64,000 nt of DNA from Cellulomonas gelida (GCF_006538725.1 NZ_BJLQ01000011.1:1-64000); one strand, 5' to 3'. Shown: positions 42,571 to 51,179, counted from the stretch's first letter. Program-made: numbers and translations. The notes: a model not told the origin generated them from the sequence alone.

Positions 42571-45500
42571 TGCAGCTCGTCTCGATGACGCTCCAGGCCG
42601 TCGGGCCGTTCGCGGGGCGTCACACGATCGACTTCGCCGAGCTCGGCGCCTCGGGCCTGTTCCTGCTCGAGGGCCCGACCGGCGCGGGCAAGTCCACCGT
42701 GATCGACGCCGTGGTGTTCGCGCTCTACGGCAAGGTCGCCTCGGCCGAGTCCAGCGGTGACCGCGTGCGCTCGGCCTACGCCGACGACGAGACGGAGTCG
42801 TTCGTCGACCTGACCTTCGAGGTCGGCGCCGGGCGGTTCCGCGTGCGCCGGACGCCCGCGTTCGACCGCGCGAAGAAGCGCGGCACCGGGACGGTGCGGC
42901 AGCAGGCGTCGGTGCGGCTGTGGCGGCTCGCCGCGGACGCACCGGCCTCGACGGACGACGAGCCGACGGGCGAGATGCTCTCGACGCGGCTCGACGAGGC
43001 GGGCGCGGAGATCCAGCGCGTCGTCGGGCTGGACCGTGAGCAGTTCGTCCAGACGATCGTGCTGCCGCAGGGCGAGTTCGCGCGCTTCCTGCGCGCGGAC
43101 CCCGAGAAGGAGCGGCCCGCGCTGCTGCAGAAGATCTTCGGCACGCAGGTCTACCAGCGGATGCAGGTGCGGCTCGTCGAGATGCGCCGCGAGGCGGACC
43201 GCGCGACCGAGGGGACCCGTCGGGTCGTCGAGGAGAAGGTCGCGCACCTCGCGGGTGCGGCCGGGCTCGACGAGACCGCGCTCGCCCCCGTGCACGAGGC
43301 CGTGTCCGCAGCGCTCGTCGGACGCTCCGACACTCGCGCGCTCGACGCCGCGCTGGCGGGGCCGCTGGGACTGCTCGCCGACGAGGCGGCGCGGGCCCGC
43401 GCCGAGGCTGACGCGGCCACCGCCGAGCACACCGCGGCCGGCTCCGCGGCCGAGCTCGCGCGGCGCACCGTGCGGCTGCTCGAGACGCGGGATCGGCTCG
43501 GTCGCGAGCACACCGCTCTCGAGGCGGCCGCCGGGGTGCAGGCCGAGCGCGGGCTCCGGCTGGTCCGCGCCCGCGCCGCCCGGACCGTGCGACCGCTGCT
43601 GCGCGCTGCCGAGGAGGCGACCGTGGCCGTCGACGCGGCGGCGAAGGGCCTCGCCGCGGCGCGTGACGTGGCACCGCCCGACCTGGCCGAGCTCGTCGGG
43701 GACGTGGTGCCGGGCGACGGCGTGCCTCCGAGCGCCGGACTCACGGCAACCGGTCCTGACGCCGCCGGGCGGGTCGGCGCCGAGCCGGGCGCGCGGGCGG
43801 GGCTCGTCTCGGCGTACGAGGACGCCGTGCGGGAGGCAGCGGCGCTCGAGCACGCGGTGCAGGTCGAGGAGTCGCTGCAGGGCCTTCGGCTCGCGCTGAC
43901 GACCGCTCGTGGCGCGGTCGAGAACCACGACACCGAGCTCGCCGCTCACGACGAGTGGCTCGCGGCGCGGCCTGCCGAAGCCGCAGTGCTGGGGTCGTCG
44001 CTCGAGCTGGCGCGGACCGCGTCGGCGGGCGAGGCGGACCTCGCGGTGGCGTTGCAGTCCGCGCGGCACCGCGTCGAGGCGCACCTGCGTCTCGCGGGGC
44101 TGCTGGAGCGTCGCGACGAGGCCGCGACGAAGGCCGAGCGGGCCACGCGCGACGCCCTGGTCGCCGTCGAGCGCGAGGCCGCCGCGCGCACCGCCCGGAT
44201 CGCCGGTCTCGCCGGTGAGCTCGCCGCCGGGCTGCGCGCGGGCGACGGCTGCCCGGTCTGCGGCAGCGTCGAGCACCCCGCCCCGGCCGCGCTCGGCGCG
44301 GACCACGTGACCGCCGACGAGGTGGCCCGCGCGGAAGCGGCGCGGCAGCGGGCCGAGGCGGCGCTGACCGGCGCCCGTGAGGCGCTCGCGGGGGTCGAGT
44401 CGCAGGTCGCGACGGCGCGCGACGCGACGGGCGGCGTCTCCGCGCAGGACGCGGCACGCCAGCTGACCGAGGCCGAGGCGCGCCTCGCGGCCGCCCGCTC
44501 GGCGCTCGCGGACGTGACGCGCCTGACGGCCGAGATCGACGCGCACGCCACCGCGACCGAAGAACGCCGCCGGGATCGGGCGCTCGCCCAGGCCGCGCGC
44601 GAGAAGGCCGTCATGGTCGTCGACGCGTGCACCGCCAAGGTCAGCGAGGCCGAGGCGGAGGTCGCACTCGCGCGAGCGGGACACCCGACCGTCGCCGCCC
44701 GGCACGCGGAGCTCGTCGAGCGCGCCGCGGTCGCCGCGGGTCTGCGCGCCGCGCTCGACGACCTCCTGGCCGCGCACCGCGAGCTGAGCCGGGCCGCGTC
44801 CGAGCTCGCCGCCGCGCTCGCCGAGCACGACTTCGCCGATGCGGCCGCCGCACGCGCGGCTGACCTGCCCGACGGCGAGGCCGCCGCGCTCGAGCGCGCC
44901 CTGCGCGAGCACGACGCGGCGCTCGACCGCGTCCGGACCGGCCTGCGCGAGCTCGAGGACGACCCGCTGCTCGTCGGACGCGACGCGCAGGACGGGCAGG
45001 CCGGCCCGGACCTGCCCCGCGCGCTCGAGGTCGAGCGTGAGGCGGCCGAGCACGCGCGCACAGCGGCCGCGCGGGCGGGCGTCTGCGCGTCACGTGCGCA
45101 GGCCGCGCAGGAGGCGGCACGGGCCGTGCGGCAGTCGGTCGAGCTCCATCTGCGCGGGCTCGGGGACGCGGCGCCGGTCCTGCGCATGGCCGGCCTGGCG
45201 AGCGGCACGGGGACGGACAACGACCACGGGCTGTCGCTCTCGACGTACGTGCTGGTCCGGCGCTTCGAGGACGTCGTCGCGGCGGCCAACGCACGGCTCG
45301 TCGGGATGTCCGACGGCCGGTACGAGCTCGTGCGCAGCGACCGCAAGGAGGACGTGAGCTCGCGACGCACCGGCCTGGCGATGCGGGTGCTGGACCACCA
45401 CACCGAGCAGCCGCGGGACCCGCGCACGCTCTCGGGCGGGGAGACGTTCTACGTCTCGCTGTGCCTGGCGCTCGGGCTGGCCGACGTCGTGACCGCCGAG

Positions 45501-45725
45501 GCCGGCGGGATCGACCTGGGCACGCTGTTCGTCGACGAGGGGTTCGGGTCGCTCGACCCGCACACGCTCGACCAGGTGCTCGCCGAGCTGGACCGGTTGC
45601 GCGCCGGTGGCCGCGTGGTCGGGGTCGTGTCGCACGTCGACGCGCTGAAGCAGACCATCGCGGACCGCATCGAGGTCCGGCGCACACCGGCCGGACCGAG
45701 CACGCTCACGGTCCGCGCGGGCTGA
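42570..45725 (+). CDS. sbcC: SbcC ATPase subunit
   Basis: This 1051-residue SMC-like ATPase is the partner of SbcD. The Walker A motif GPTGAGKST is near residue 36. Two long Ala/Glu/Arg-rich coiled-coil arms run about 230-540 and 580-880, meeting at the zinc hook Cys561-Pro-Val-Cys564 (GDGCPVCGSVEHP). The C-terminal lobe holds the signature LSGGETFYVSLCLALGLADV and Walker B LGTLFVDEGFGSLD. The ATG lies in the sbcD stop (TGATG). Length matches the family (about 1050). Confidence 0.96.
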   Translation: MQLVSMTLQAVGPFAGRHTIDFAELGASGLFLLEGPTGAGKSTVIDAVVFALYGKVASAESSGDRVRSAYADDETESFVDLTFEVGAGRFRVRRTPAFDRAKKRGTGTVRQQASVRLWRLAADAPASTDDEPTGEMLSTRLDEAGAEIQRVVGLDREQFVQTIVLPQGEFARFLRADPEKERPALLQKIFGTQVYQRMQVRLVEMRREADRATEGTRRVVEEKVAHLAGAAGLDETALAPVHEAVSAALVGRSDTRALDAALAGPLGLLADEAARARAEADAATAEHTAAGSAAELARRTVRLLETRDRLGREHTALEAAAGVQAERGLRLVRARAARTVRPLLRAAEEATVAVDAAAKGLAAARDVAPPDLAELVGDVVPGDGVPPSAGLTATGPDAAGRVGAEPGARAGLVSAYEDAVREAAALEHAVQVEESLQGLRLALTTARGAVENHDTELAAHDEWLAARPAEAAVLGSSLELARTASAGEADLAVALQSARHRVEAHLRLAGLLERRDEAATKAERATRDALVAVEREAAARTARIAGLAGELAAGLRAGDGCPVCGSVEHPAPAALGADHVTADEVARAEAARQRAEAALTGAREALAGVESQVATARDATGGVSAQDAARQLTEAEARLAAARSALADVTRLTAEIDAHATATEERRRDRALAQAAREKAVMVVDACTAKVSEAEAEVALARAGHPTVAARHAELVERAAVAAGLRAALDDLLAAHRELSRAASELAAALAEHDFADAAAARAADLPDGEAAALERALREHDAALDRVRTGLRELEDDPLLVGRDAQDGQAGPDLPRALEVEREAAEHARTAAARAGVCASRAQAAQEAARAVRQSVELHLRGLGDAAPVLRMAGLASGTGTDNDHGLSLSTYVLVRRFEDVVAAANARLVGMSDGRYELVRSDRKEDVSSRRTGLAMRVLDHHTEQPRDPRTLSGGETFYVSLCLALGLADVVTAEAGGIDLGTLFVDEGFGSLDPHTLDQVLAELDRLRAGGRVVGVVSHVDALKQTIADRIEVRRTPAGPSTLTVRAG

Positions 45726-45763
45726 CGCCGGGCCGGAGCTCAGCCCTGCTCAGGACCGGCGTC
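45724..45763. terminator. terminator after sbcDC
   Basis: The arms GACGCCGG (45724-45731) and CCGGCGTC (45756-45763) overlap the sbcC stop codon; an inner GAGCTCAGCCCTGCTC can extend the stem. It separates sbcC from the convergent gene at 45787. Confidence 0.6.
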
Positions 45764-45786
45764 CCTGCCCGGGTCTGGCCGCGCGC

Positions 45787-46206
45787 TCACCACGACCAGC
45801 CGCGGGAGGCGAGCTCGACCTCCTCGCGGAACCTCTCGGCGGGGTCGCCCAGCGGGCTCGGCACCACCTGCACGCCGGCGAGCCCGCAGGCCTTCGCGAG
45901 GAGCTGGTCGTAGGCGAGCTGCGAGGCGATGATCCGCTCGGCGCGCGCATACCCGCGGGTGTCGCTCTCGAGCTGCCGGACGTGGTCGGCGACCTTCGTC
46001 AGCCGGTCCTGGACCCACAGGGCGTCGAACGGGTTCGTCGTGACGGGTGGCTCGTGGCGCAGCGCGTGCGCCCAGCGCTCGAACCGCCGTGCGAGGGCCG
46101 CACGCCACCGCGGCGTCTCCTCCTCGCCGGGGAACAGCGACCACACCGCCCCGAAGAGGAGCGCCGGGAGCAGAGAGCTGAGTACCAGCAGCAGAACCCA
46201 CGTCAT
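45787..46206 (-). CDS. membrane-anchored protein of unknown function
   Basis: This 139-residue protein starts MTWVLLLVLSSLLPALLFGAVWSLFPG, one N-terminal transmembrane helix, then a charged cytoplasmic or external helical domain (WRAALARRFERWAHALRHEPP, DALWVQDRLTKVADHVRQLESDT, AERIIASQLAYDQLLAKACGLAGV). I do not recognise the family. ATG at 46206 is chosen because it begins the hydrophobic segment; the frame extends further upstream without coding character. The position, convergent with sbcC and divergent from the DUF2993 gene, gives no functional clue. Confidence 0.72.
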   Translation of the reverse strand: MTWVLLLVLSSLLPALLFGAVWSLFPGEEETPRWRAALARRFERWAHALRHEPPVTTNPFDALWVQDRLTKVADHVRQLESDTRGYARAERIIASQLAYDQLLAKACGLAGVQVVPSPLGDPAERFREEVELASRGWSW

Positions 46207-46445
46207 CGGGCGTCCCTCGTCGCGACCTCGACACCAGGCTAGGCGCGGGGCGTGACGCGCGCCACATGTTTGTGCCCGGATCTGGCGCGGCGTCGAGCAC
46301 CGCTCGGTGGCCACTCGGCGCCGCTCGGCGCGGCGATGACCTGGGCGAACGCCACGCCGTCGCCCGGCCCGCGAGGGGGTGGGCCACGAACCGCGTGTCG
46401 TCGTCCGGACGCGCGGCAGCGCCGCGGCTCTCCTACCGTGTCCGG

Positions 46446-47153
46446 ATGACGACGCATCGACGACGGACCGGGCTCGTGGTGGGCCTCACGCTGCTCGTCC
46501 TCGTGACGCTCGGGTTCGTCGTCGCCGACGTGGTCGCGGCGCAGCGCACCCGCGAGACGGTGTCCGACGCGATCGTCGAGAACGTCGACGAGGTCGTCGG
46601 GGTGCCCGCGGTCGACGTCGGCGGGTTCCCGTTCCTGCCGCAGCTCGCGCGCGGCGAGCTCGACCGGCTCGACGCGACGGTCGACGGCGCGACGCTCGGT
46701 GGCATCGCGATGACGGACCTGGTGATCGGCGCGGACGGGGTCTCGACGAGCACGCCGTACCGGGCGGACGAGGTCGTCGTGCACGCCACGATCCCGACGG
46801 CGTCGCTGCAGGGCGCGGTGGTCGAGCGCACGTCGCTCGAGCTCACCGTCGAGGTCGCCGGGGACGCGCTGCGTCTGAGCGGGCAGGTGCTCGGGCTCGA
46901 CCTGGCGGGCGAGCTGACGCCGCGTGTCGAGGATGGTCGACTGCTCGTCGACGTCGCGACGGTGAGCGTCGGTGGCGTGCGGGTCGAGGCCGCGGCGCTG
47001 CCGAGCGACCTCGCGTCGCGACTGCACGACCTCGAGATCCCCGTCGAGGACCTCCCGGACGGGCTGGTGCTCACCGACGCCGTCGTGCAGAGCGACGGCG
47101 TGCGCGTCACTGCGTCGGGCACGGACGTCGCGGTCCCGGGAGCCGCTCCCTGA
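46446..47153 (+). CDS. DUF2993 (LmeA-like) lipid-binding protein
   Basis: This 235-residue protein has an N-terminal signal or anchor (TGLVVGLTLLVLVTLGFVVADVVAA) followed by a DUF2993 domain. The pattern VDVGGFPFLPQLARGELDRLDATVDGATLGGIAMTDL is typical of the family. Mycobacterial LmeA of this family is a periplasmic phosphatidylinositide-binding protein that supports lipomannan maturation. A similar role in envelope lipid handling is inferred. The ATG at 46446 is preceded at once by a TACCGT box, so the mRNA is probably leaderless. The 239 bases upstream (46207-46445) hold no gene and include the promoter of the divergent gene. Confidence 0.85.
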   Translation: MTTHRRRTGLVVGLTLLVLVTLGFVVADVVAAQRTRETVSDAIVENVDEVVGVPAVDVGGFPFLPQLARGELDRLDATVDGATLGGIAMTDLVIGADGVSTSTPYRADEVVVHATIPTASLQGAVVERTSLELTVEVAGDALRLSGQVLGLDLAGELTPRVEDGRLLVDVATVSVGGVRVEAAALPSDLASRLHDLEIPVEDLPDGLVLTDAVVQSDGVRVTASGTDVAVPGAAP

Positions 47154-47270
47154 GCGTCCGAACCGGCACCAGCCTGCCCGGCACCTGACGCCCGGAACCG
47201 GGGCCTGCGCCGACAGCACACGCCCGAGGCGTCAGGACCGGCATCGGAGCCGACGCTGGCGCGCCCACGG

Positions 47271-47993
47271 TCAGGCGGTGACGCAGGTGTCCAGCGCGTC
47301 GTCGAGGGCCGCGCGCTCGTCGTCGGCGACCGACAGGCCGTACGCCGCCTTCACGCGGATCTGGCGGAGCGCGTAGACGCACGCGAAGCCGGGATCGGGC
47401 GGGAGCCAGGCGGCGGCGTCGTACGCGCCCTTGTCCTGGTTCGCTGGCCCGTCGACGGCGAGCAGGTTGGCGGGGTCGTTCGCGAACGCCTCGCGTGTGC
47501 GCCGGTCCCACGACGCCGCTCCCGACGACCACGCCGCGGCGAGCGCGACCACGTGGTCGATCTGCACCAGCGCCGAGCCCTTGCCCCGCGCGAACACGAT
47601 GCGGCGCCCCGTGTACGGGTCGGCGAGGACGCCGGTCAGCACCGTGCAGCCGTCGGCGTCGATCGTGGTGGCCGTCAGGTCGCGGCGCAGCACGTCGTTG
47701 CGCGTGTCGCACCCGTTGCGATCGACGTCCGCCCACGCCGTCCCGAACTGCTCGCGCTCGTACGACGAACCGTCCGCCACCCTCGACCCGTCCGGCACCG
47801 CCGATCCGTCCGCCGCGGCCGGGCGCTGATCTGGCCCCGCGAGCGCAGCCAGCGCCGACCGCCCCGCCGCGAGGTCCGCGGCCGTGACGGGGTACCGCGC
47901 GCTGGCCCGCTCGCGCAGCACCACGGGCCCGCCGAGCCCCACCGCCACCCCGACGACGACCACCACGACCCACCCCACCCACCACCGGCTCAC
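47271..47993 (-). CDS. HNH family (DUF1524-like) secreted or membrane-anchored protein
   Basis: This 240-residue protein starts SRWWVGWVVVVVVGVAVGLGG, an N-terminal transmembrane or signal segment. The C-terminal part is of the HNH class related to the GmrSD/DUF1524 nuclease domain: DRNGCDTRNDVLRRDL, DPYTGRRI, VQIDHVVALAAAWSSGA (the Asp-His pair of the nuclease core), RREAF-like REAFANDPANLLAV and NQDKGA. Actinobacterial homologues are mostly annotated 'HNH endonuclease family protein' and are exported; a role as secreted nuclease is inferred. GTG at 47993 is chosen because it begins the hydrophobic region. The frame is open to GTG 48128, and that extra piece is a 30-bp tandem repeat encoding a Gly/Arg/Asp-rich tail. 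Confidence 0.83.
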   Translation of the reverse strand: MSRWWVGWVVVVVVGVAVGLGGPVVLRERASARYPVTAADLAAGRSALAALAGPDQRPAAADGSAVPDGSRVADGSSYEREQFGTAWADVDRNGCDTRNDVLRRDLTATTIDADGCTVLTGVLADPYTGRRIVFARGKGSALVQIDHVVALAAAWSSGAASWDRRTREAFANDPANLLAVDGPANQDKGAYDAAAWLPPDPGFACVYALRQIRVKAAYGLSVADDERAALDDALDTCVTA

Positions 47994-48027
47994 CCCACGC
48001 CCCCACCGACCCGCACCACCCGCCCCA

Positions 48028-48117
48028 CGACCAGTCCCCACCCTCCGCCCCACGTCACGACCAGTCCCCACCCCCCGCCCCACGTCACGACCAGTCCCCA
48101 CCTCCCGCCCCTCATGG
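48028..48117. repeat. three tandem 30-bp repeats before the HNH gene
   Basis: Units 48028-48057, 48058-48087 and 48088-48117 each begin CGACCAGTCCCCACC and are nearly identical; the third diverges at its end. 30 bp is 10 codons, so the repeats keep the frame if translation starts upstream (GTG 48128). Confidence 0.8.
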
Positions 48118-48148
48118 CGCCCCTCCACCCCGTGCCCACCCCGACCTC

Positions 48149-48420
48149 GACCCAGCGACTGCTCAGGCTCTGAGTCCTTGAGGCCTGAGCAGGTGCTGGT
48201 TCGTGCGGGTCTCGTGCTCGACCCAGCGGTTGCTCAGGCTCTGAGTCCGCGAGCCCGGAGCAGGTGCTGGGTCGCGTTCGATGCCCTGCGCGACCCAGTG
48301 GTTGCTCAGGTCTTGGCTCCTTGAGCCCGGAGCGACCGCTGGTTCGTCTCGGGGCTTGTGCGTGAGCCAGTGGTTGCTCGCGGTTGGCGGGCGGCGGGCC
48401 GGAGCAGCGAGTGCCGGGGG
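48149..48420. repeat. REP-like palindrome family A, copies 7 to 10
   Basis: There are four copies at 48149-48203, 48220-48273, 48292-48345 and 48364-48420. Copies 7 and 8 show compensating arms: CTCAGG in the left arm pairs with CCTGAG in the right in copy 7, where other copies have CTCCGG/CCGGAG. Copy 10 is degraded. The block lies in the divergent gap between the HNH gene and the GlpF-like gene. Confidence 0.85.
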
Positions 48421-48633
48421 GCGTGGTCGGGGTGGGTGGTCGGTATCAGGGTCGTCGGGTCGGTGGGGTGTGGGGGTGTGGGGGTCGGTGGGTGGGGACG
48501 AGGGGGGCGGGGACGAGGGCTGGGGTCGGGTCAGTGTCCGGCCGATGAGACGGGCAGGGCGGGCGGGCGGTGAGCCGGGGTGTCGCGGGCGTGGCTACGC
48601 CGGAGGGGCAACCACCGCTGTCAGAGTTGGCGC
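48421..48633. other. G-tract-rich region upstream of the GlpF-like channel
   Basis: The + strand between about 48414 and 48535 has many runs of three to six G (for example GGGGGTGTGGGGGTCGG), so G-quadruplex formation is possible. A CAGAGT sequence just before the ATG at 48634 may be the -10 of a leaderless transcript. No gene seen. Confidence 0.4.
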
Positions 48634-49371
48634 ATGGATCCGTCGTTCGACCTCACCACGCGCCTGGCCTGCGAGTTCATCGGGACCGCGATCCTGATCA
48701 TCCTGGGCAACGGCACCGTGGCGAACGTGCACCTCAAGGGGTCGAAGGGCTACCGCGGCGGGTGGTCGCTCATCGCGATGGGCTACGGCTTCGGTGTGAT
48801 GATCCCCGCGCTGATGTTCGGCGGGATCAGCGGCAACCACATCAACCCGGCATTCACGCTCGGGCTCGCGACCTGGGGGCTGTTCCCGTGGGCGGAGGTG
48901 GCGCCGTACATCGTCGCGCAACTGCTGGGCGCGATGGCCGGCCAGCTCGCGATCGTCGCGACCCACAAGCCCTACTACGACCGCACCGAGGACCCTGACG
49001 ACATCTTGGCCACGTTCTCGACGGTCAACGCAGCCAAGTCACGCCTCAACGGGTTCGCGAACGAGCTGCTGGGCTCGGTGGTCCTGTTCTCGTGCGCGCT
49101 GGCCATCACGCACTCGCCGCTGACCGCGAACGAGCCCGGCACCGCGCACCTGGCGCTCGGGTTCTTGGTCTGGGGCCTGGTCGCGGGCCTCGGCGGGCCG
49201 ACCGGTCCGGCGCTCAACCCCGCGCGTGACCTCGGGCCGCGCATCGTGCACGCCCTGCTGCCGCTCAAGCACAAGGGGAGCTCGGACTGGCGGTACGGCT
49301 GGGTGCCGGTCGCCGCACCGCTCGTCGCGGGCGTCATCGGCGTCGGCGGCTGGCACCTCCTCCTGGGCTGA
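48634..49371 (+). CDS. MIP-family channel, GlpF-like
   Basis: This 245-residue inner-membrane major intrinsic protein has six transmembrane helices. The two NPA boxes are HINPAFTLG (loop B) and ALNPARDLGPR (loop E); NPARD with Asp is the glycerol-facilitator form rather than a strict water channel. The N terminus LTTRLACEFIGTAILIILGNGTVANV is typical. It allows passive passage of glycerol and small polyols. No glycerol kinase or regulator is adjacent. The ATG at 48634 is chosen over an in-frame start 18 codons earlier because the family begins with this segment. It is flanked on both sides by palindrome family A clusters. Confidence 0.92.
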   Translation: MDPSFDLTTRLACEFIGTAILIILGNGTVANVHLKGSKGYRGGWSLIAMGYGFGVMIPALMFGGISGNHINPAFTLGLATWGLFPWAEVAPYIVAQLLGAMAGQLAIVATHKPYYDRTEDPDDILATFSTVNAAKSRLNGFANELLGSVVLFSCALAITHSPLTANEPGTAHLALGFLVWGLVAGLGGPTGPALNPARDLGPRIVHALLPLKHKGSSDWRYGWVPVAAPLVAGVIGVGGWHLLLG

Positions 49372-49423
49372 CCCTCCTCGGCTGACCGCTCCTGGGCAGA
49401 CCGCACGCGGCGCCCGAGACCAC

Positions 49424-49549
49424 CACCCAGCCTTCGCTCCGGCCTCCCCGGCTGAATGCCTGAGCAACCGCTGCGTCGCGTCGTCTCGTGGCGGTGAGCC
49501 AGTGGCTGCTCCGGGTATGAGGTCGAGATGCCTGAGCAGGCGCTGGGTC
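49424..49549. repeat. REP-like palindrome family A, copies 11 and 12
   Basis: Copies lie at 49424-49478 and 49495-49549. The right arm of the last is CCTGAGCAGGCGCTGGGTC, and its left arm is the variant GAGCCAGTGGCTGCTCCGG. They fill the convergent gap between the GlpF-like gene and the F420-type oxidoreductase, the last copy ending 5 bases before that gene's stop. Confidence 0.8.
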
Positions 49550-49554
49550 GGGGG

Positions 49555-49992
49555 TCAGGGGGTGGGGGTGAGGACGAAGAGCGGGATCGTGCGGGTGGTG
49601 CGCGTGACGTACTCGTCGTAGTCCGGCCAGGTCGCGACCGCGCGCGCCCACCACTCGTCGCGCTCCGCTCCGGTGGCCTCGTGGGCTACGTAGCTGCGCA
49701 CCGTCGGGCCGTCCTGGAGGTCGACGAGCGGGTGCGCGACGACGTTGTGGTACCAGGACGGGTGCTGCGGAGCACCGCCCAGCGAGGCGACGATCGCGTA
49801 CCGGCCCTCGTGCTCGACCCGCATCAGCGCGGTCTTGCGCAGCTTGCCCGACGAGGCCCCGACGGTCGTGAGGATCACGACGGGCCGGCCCCGCATGGTG
49901 GTGCCCTGGGTTCCCCCGCTGGCCTCGTACAGCTCGACCTGGTTGCGGGTCTGGGCCGACGTGCTCGGGACGTACTCGCCAGTCAACGTCAT
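49555..49992 (-). CDS. deazaflavin (F420)-dependent nitroreductase-family oxidoreductase
   Basis: This 145-residue split-beta-barrel protein of the Ddn family uses F420H2 to reduce nitroaromatics, quinones or similar compounds. Family blocks: [44 protein letters not shown] (the F420-phosphate-binding RKTALM region), [24 protein letters not shown] and [25 protein letters not shown] at 49992 is chosen to match the family's start ([10 protein letters not shown]). The physiological substrate is unknown. Confidence 0.9.
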   Translation of the reverse strand: MTLTGEYVPSTSAQTRNQVELYEASGGTQGTTMRGRPVVILTTVGASSGKLRKTALMRVEHEGRYAIVASLGGAPQHPSWYHNVVAHPLVDLQDGPTVRSYVAHEATGAERDEWWARAVATWPDYDEYVTRTTRTIPLFVLTPTP

Positions 49993-50631
49993 GCACAGGG
50001 GAACGACCGCGCCGCGTCGTCGATTCCCGCCCTCGGCAGGGGAGCCCACAGGTGCCGTCCACGCAGCCGCGGCGCGCGCGGCGTGAGCGCGGGATCGTCG
50101 ACCTCGCGGACGGTCCCGAGGGCGAAGGCGGGAGGCTGAGGCACAATGGACGGTGGCTGCTCGAGGCAGCCGGGCGCGGCAGAGCGCGACCGGGCACCGG
50201 GGTGCACGGATCAGAGACGGACGAGGAGAGCGCGGATGCATCGCATCGCAGGTTGTGGGGTGGCCGTTGCGGCCTGCTCAGGCCGCGCCGCGCGCCGCGT
50301 CTGAGTCCACCGCACACACCGCCCCCCGGACACACCGCCCCGCCGCTGCGCGAGGCATGACCGGGCACGTCCCGGACGGGTGAGCGACGTCCCGCGCACC
50401 GCCCGCCGGGCGGGGCCGCACCTGATCCGGTGCGCCACGAGCGCGAGGACCGGTCCGACGACGCGATCGACCACTTCACCGCCCTCCTCCGCCGACGGGC
50501 GGGACGCACCGGCCAGGCCCGCGGGCCGCGCCGTCGCGACCAGCCCACGCGCGCCGCACGATCGACGACGGACGACCGTCGCCGTCCACGCGCGCCCGGC
50601 GGAGACCTCGAACCCCGGAGAACCACGACTC
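49993..50631. other. 640-bp divergent intergenic region
   Basis: No large gene here has convincing codon bias. A small frame at 50236-50304 has its own ribosome site (see that entry). The stretch 50310-50600 is mixed C/G-rich with Arg/Pro/Thr-type frames only. It carries the promoters of the F420-type oxidoreductase (-) and the FBP-domain gene (+). Confidence 0.4.
50236..50304 (+). CDS. candidate 22-residue leader peptide
   Basis: ATG at 50236 follows GAGGAGAG by about 5 bases and begins a 22-codon frame ([22 protein letters not shown]) ending in TGA. Two Cys codons sit close together. It is 330 bases upstream of the FBP-domain gene on the same strand, so it could be a regulatory leader, but no alternative hairpins were worked out. 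Could be chance. Confidence 0.25.
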   Translation: MHRIAGCGVAVAACSGRAARRV

Positions 50632-51138
50632 ATGGAACCCCTGACCGACAAGCAGATCCGCGCGTCCTTCGTGAACGCGAGCCGACGCGAGGCCGCGCAG
50701 GCGGTGCTCCCCGTGCTCGACACGCTCGACTGGGAGCGCCTCGACTACCTCGGGTGGCGTGACCGCAAGGCGCCGCTCGTGGCGTACGCGGTCGTCCCCG
50801 TGGACGGCACGCCCACGGGCGTGCTGCTCCGCTCGACCGACGCCAAGGAGCGCATCCGACGCCGCGCGGTGTGCGCGTGGTGCGAGGACGTCGTCGTGAC
50901 CGACGACGTGAGCCTCTACGTCGCACGACGAGCGGGCGCGTCCGGCCGCCGCGGCAACACCATCGGCACGCTCATCTGCACGCACTTCCTGTGCTCGGCC
51001 AACGTGCGCCGTCCTCCGACGCGGACCGAGGCAGGCTCGGCGATCGAGGAGGTGCGGGCGCAGATGGTCGCGAACCGCATCGAGGGTCTGCGCACGCGCT
51101 CGGCCGCGTTCGTCGCCGAGGTCCTGCGCGAGCACTGA
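50632..51138 (+). CDS. FBP-domain (EF-G-binding, FusB-like) zinc protein
   Basis: This 168-residue protein matches the treble-clef zinc-finger family named for the C-terminal domain of FusB/FBP proteins, which bind elongation factor G. It has paired zinc ligands CAWCEDVV and CTHFLCSANVRR, joined by a segment SLYVARRAGASGRRGNTIGTLI, and a helical N-terminal half (TDKQIRASFVNASRREAAQAVLP). In staphylococci FusB rescues EF-G from fusidic acid; for actinobacterial members a general role in translation is only inferred. ATG at 50632 has CCGGAG 12 bases upstream. It ends in a strong terminator. Confidence 0.85.
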   Translation: MEPLTDKQIRASFVNASRREAAQAVLPVLDTLDWERLDYLGWRDRKAPLVAYAVVPVDGTPTGVLLRSTDAKERIRRRAVCAWCEDVVVTDDVSLYVARRAGASGRRGNTIGTLICTHFLCSANVRRPPTRTEAGSAIEEVRAQMVANRIEGLRTRSAAFVAEVLREH

Positions 51139-51144
51139 CGAGCG

Positions 51145-51179
51145 GTGCGGTGCCCGTCCGACGAGGGCGGGCACCGCAC
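51145..51179 (+). terminator. strong terminator after the FBP-domain gene
   Basis: The 12-bp perfect arms GTGCGGTGCCCG (51145-51156) and CGGGCACCGCAC (51168-51179) enclose an 11-base loop and lie 7 bases past the stop. Confidence 0.85.

Noticed and set aside
47271-47993. HNH-type protein as part of a restriction or homing system
   Set aside because: There is no methylase, GmrS partner or intron nearby, and the protein has an export signal.
14274-49549. Palindrome family A as a CRISPR array
   Set aside because: Spacing between copies is short (about 15-20 bases) or very long. The units are palindromic 54-mers, not short repeats with unique 30-40-base spacers. No cas genes are present.
50052-50632. 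Coding gene in the 50.0-50.6 kb gap
   Set aside because: All frames are Arg/Pro/Thr/Ala-rich with frequent rare patterns and no family resemblance; only the short 50236 frame has a ribosome site.
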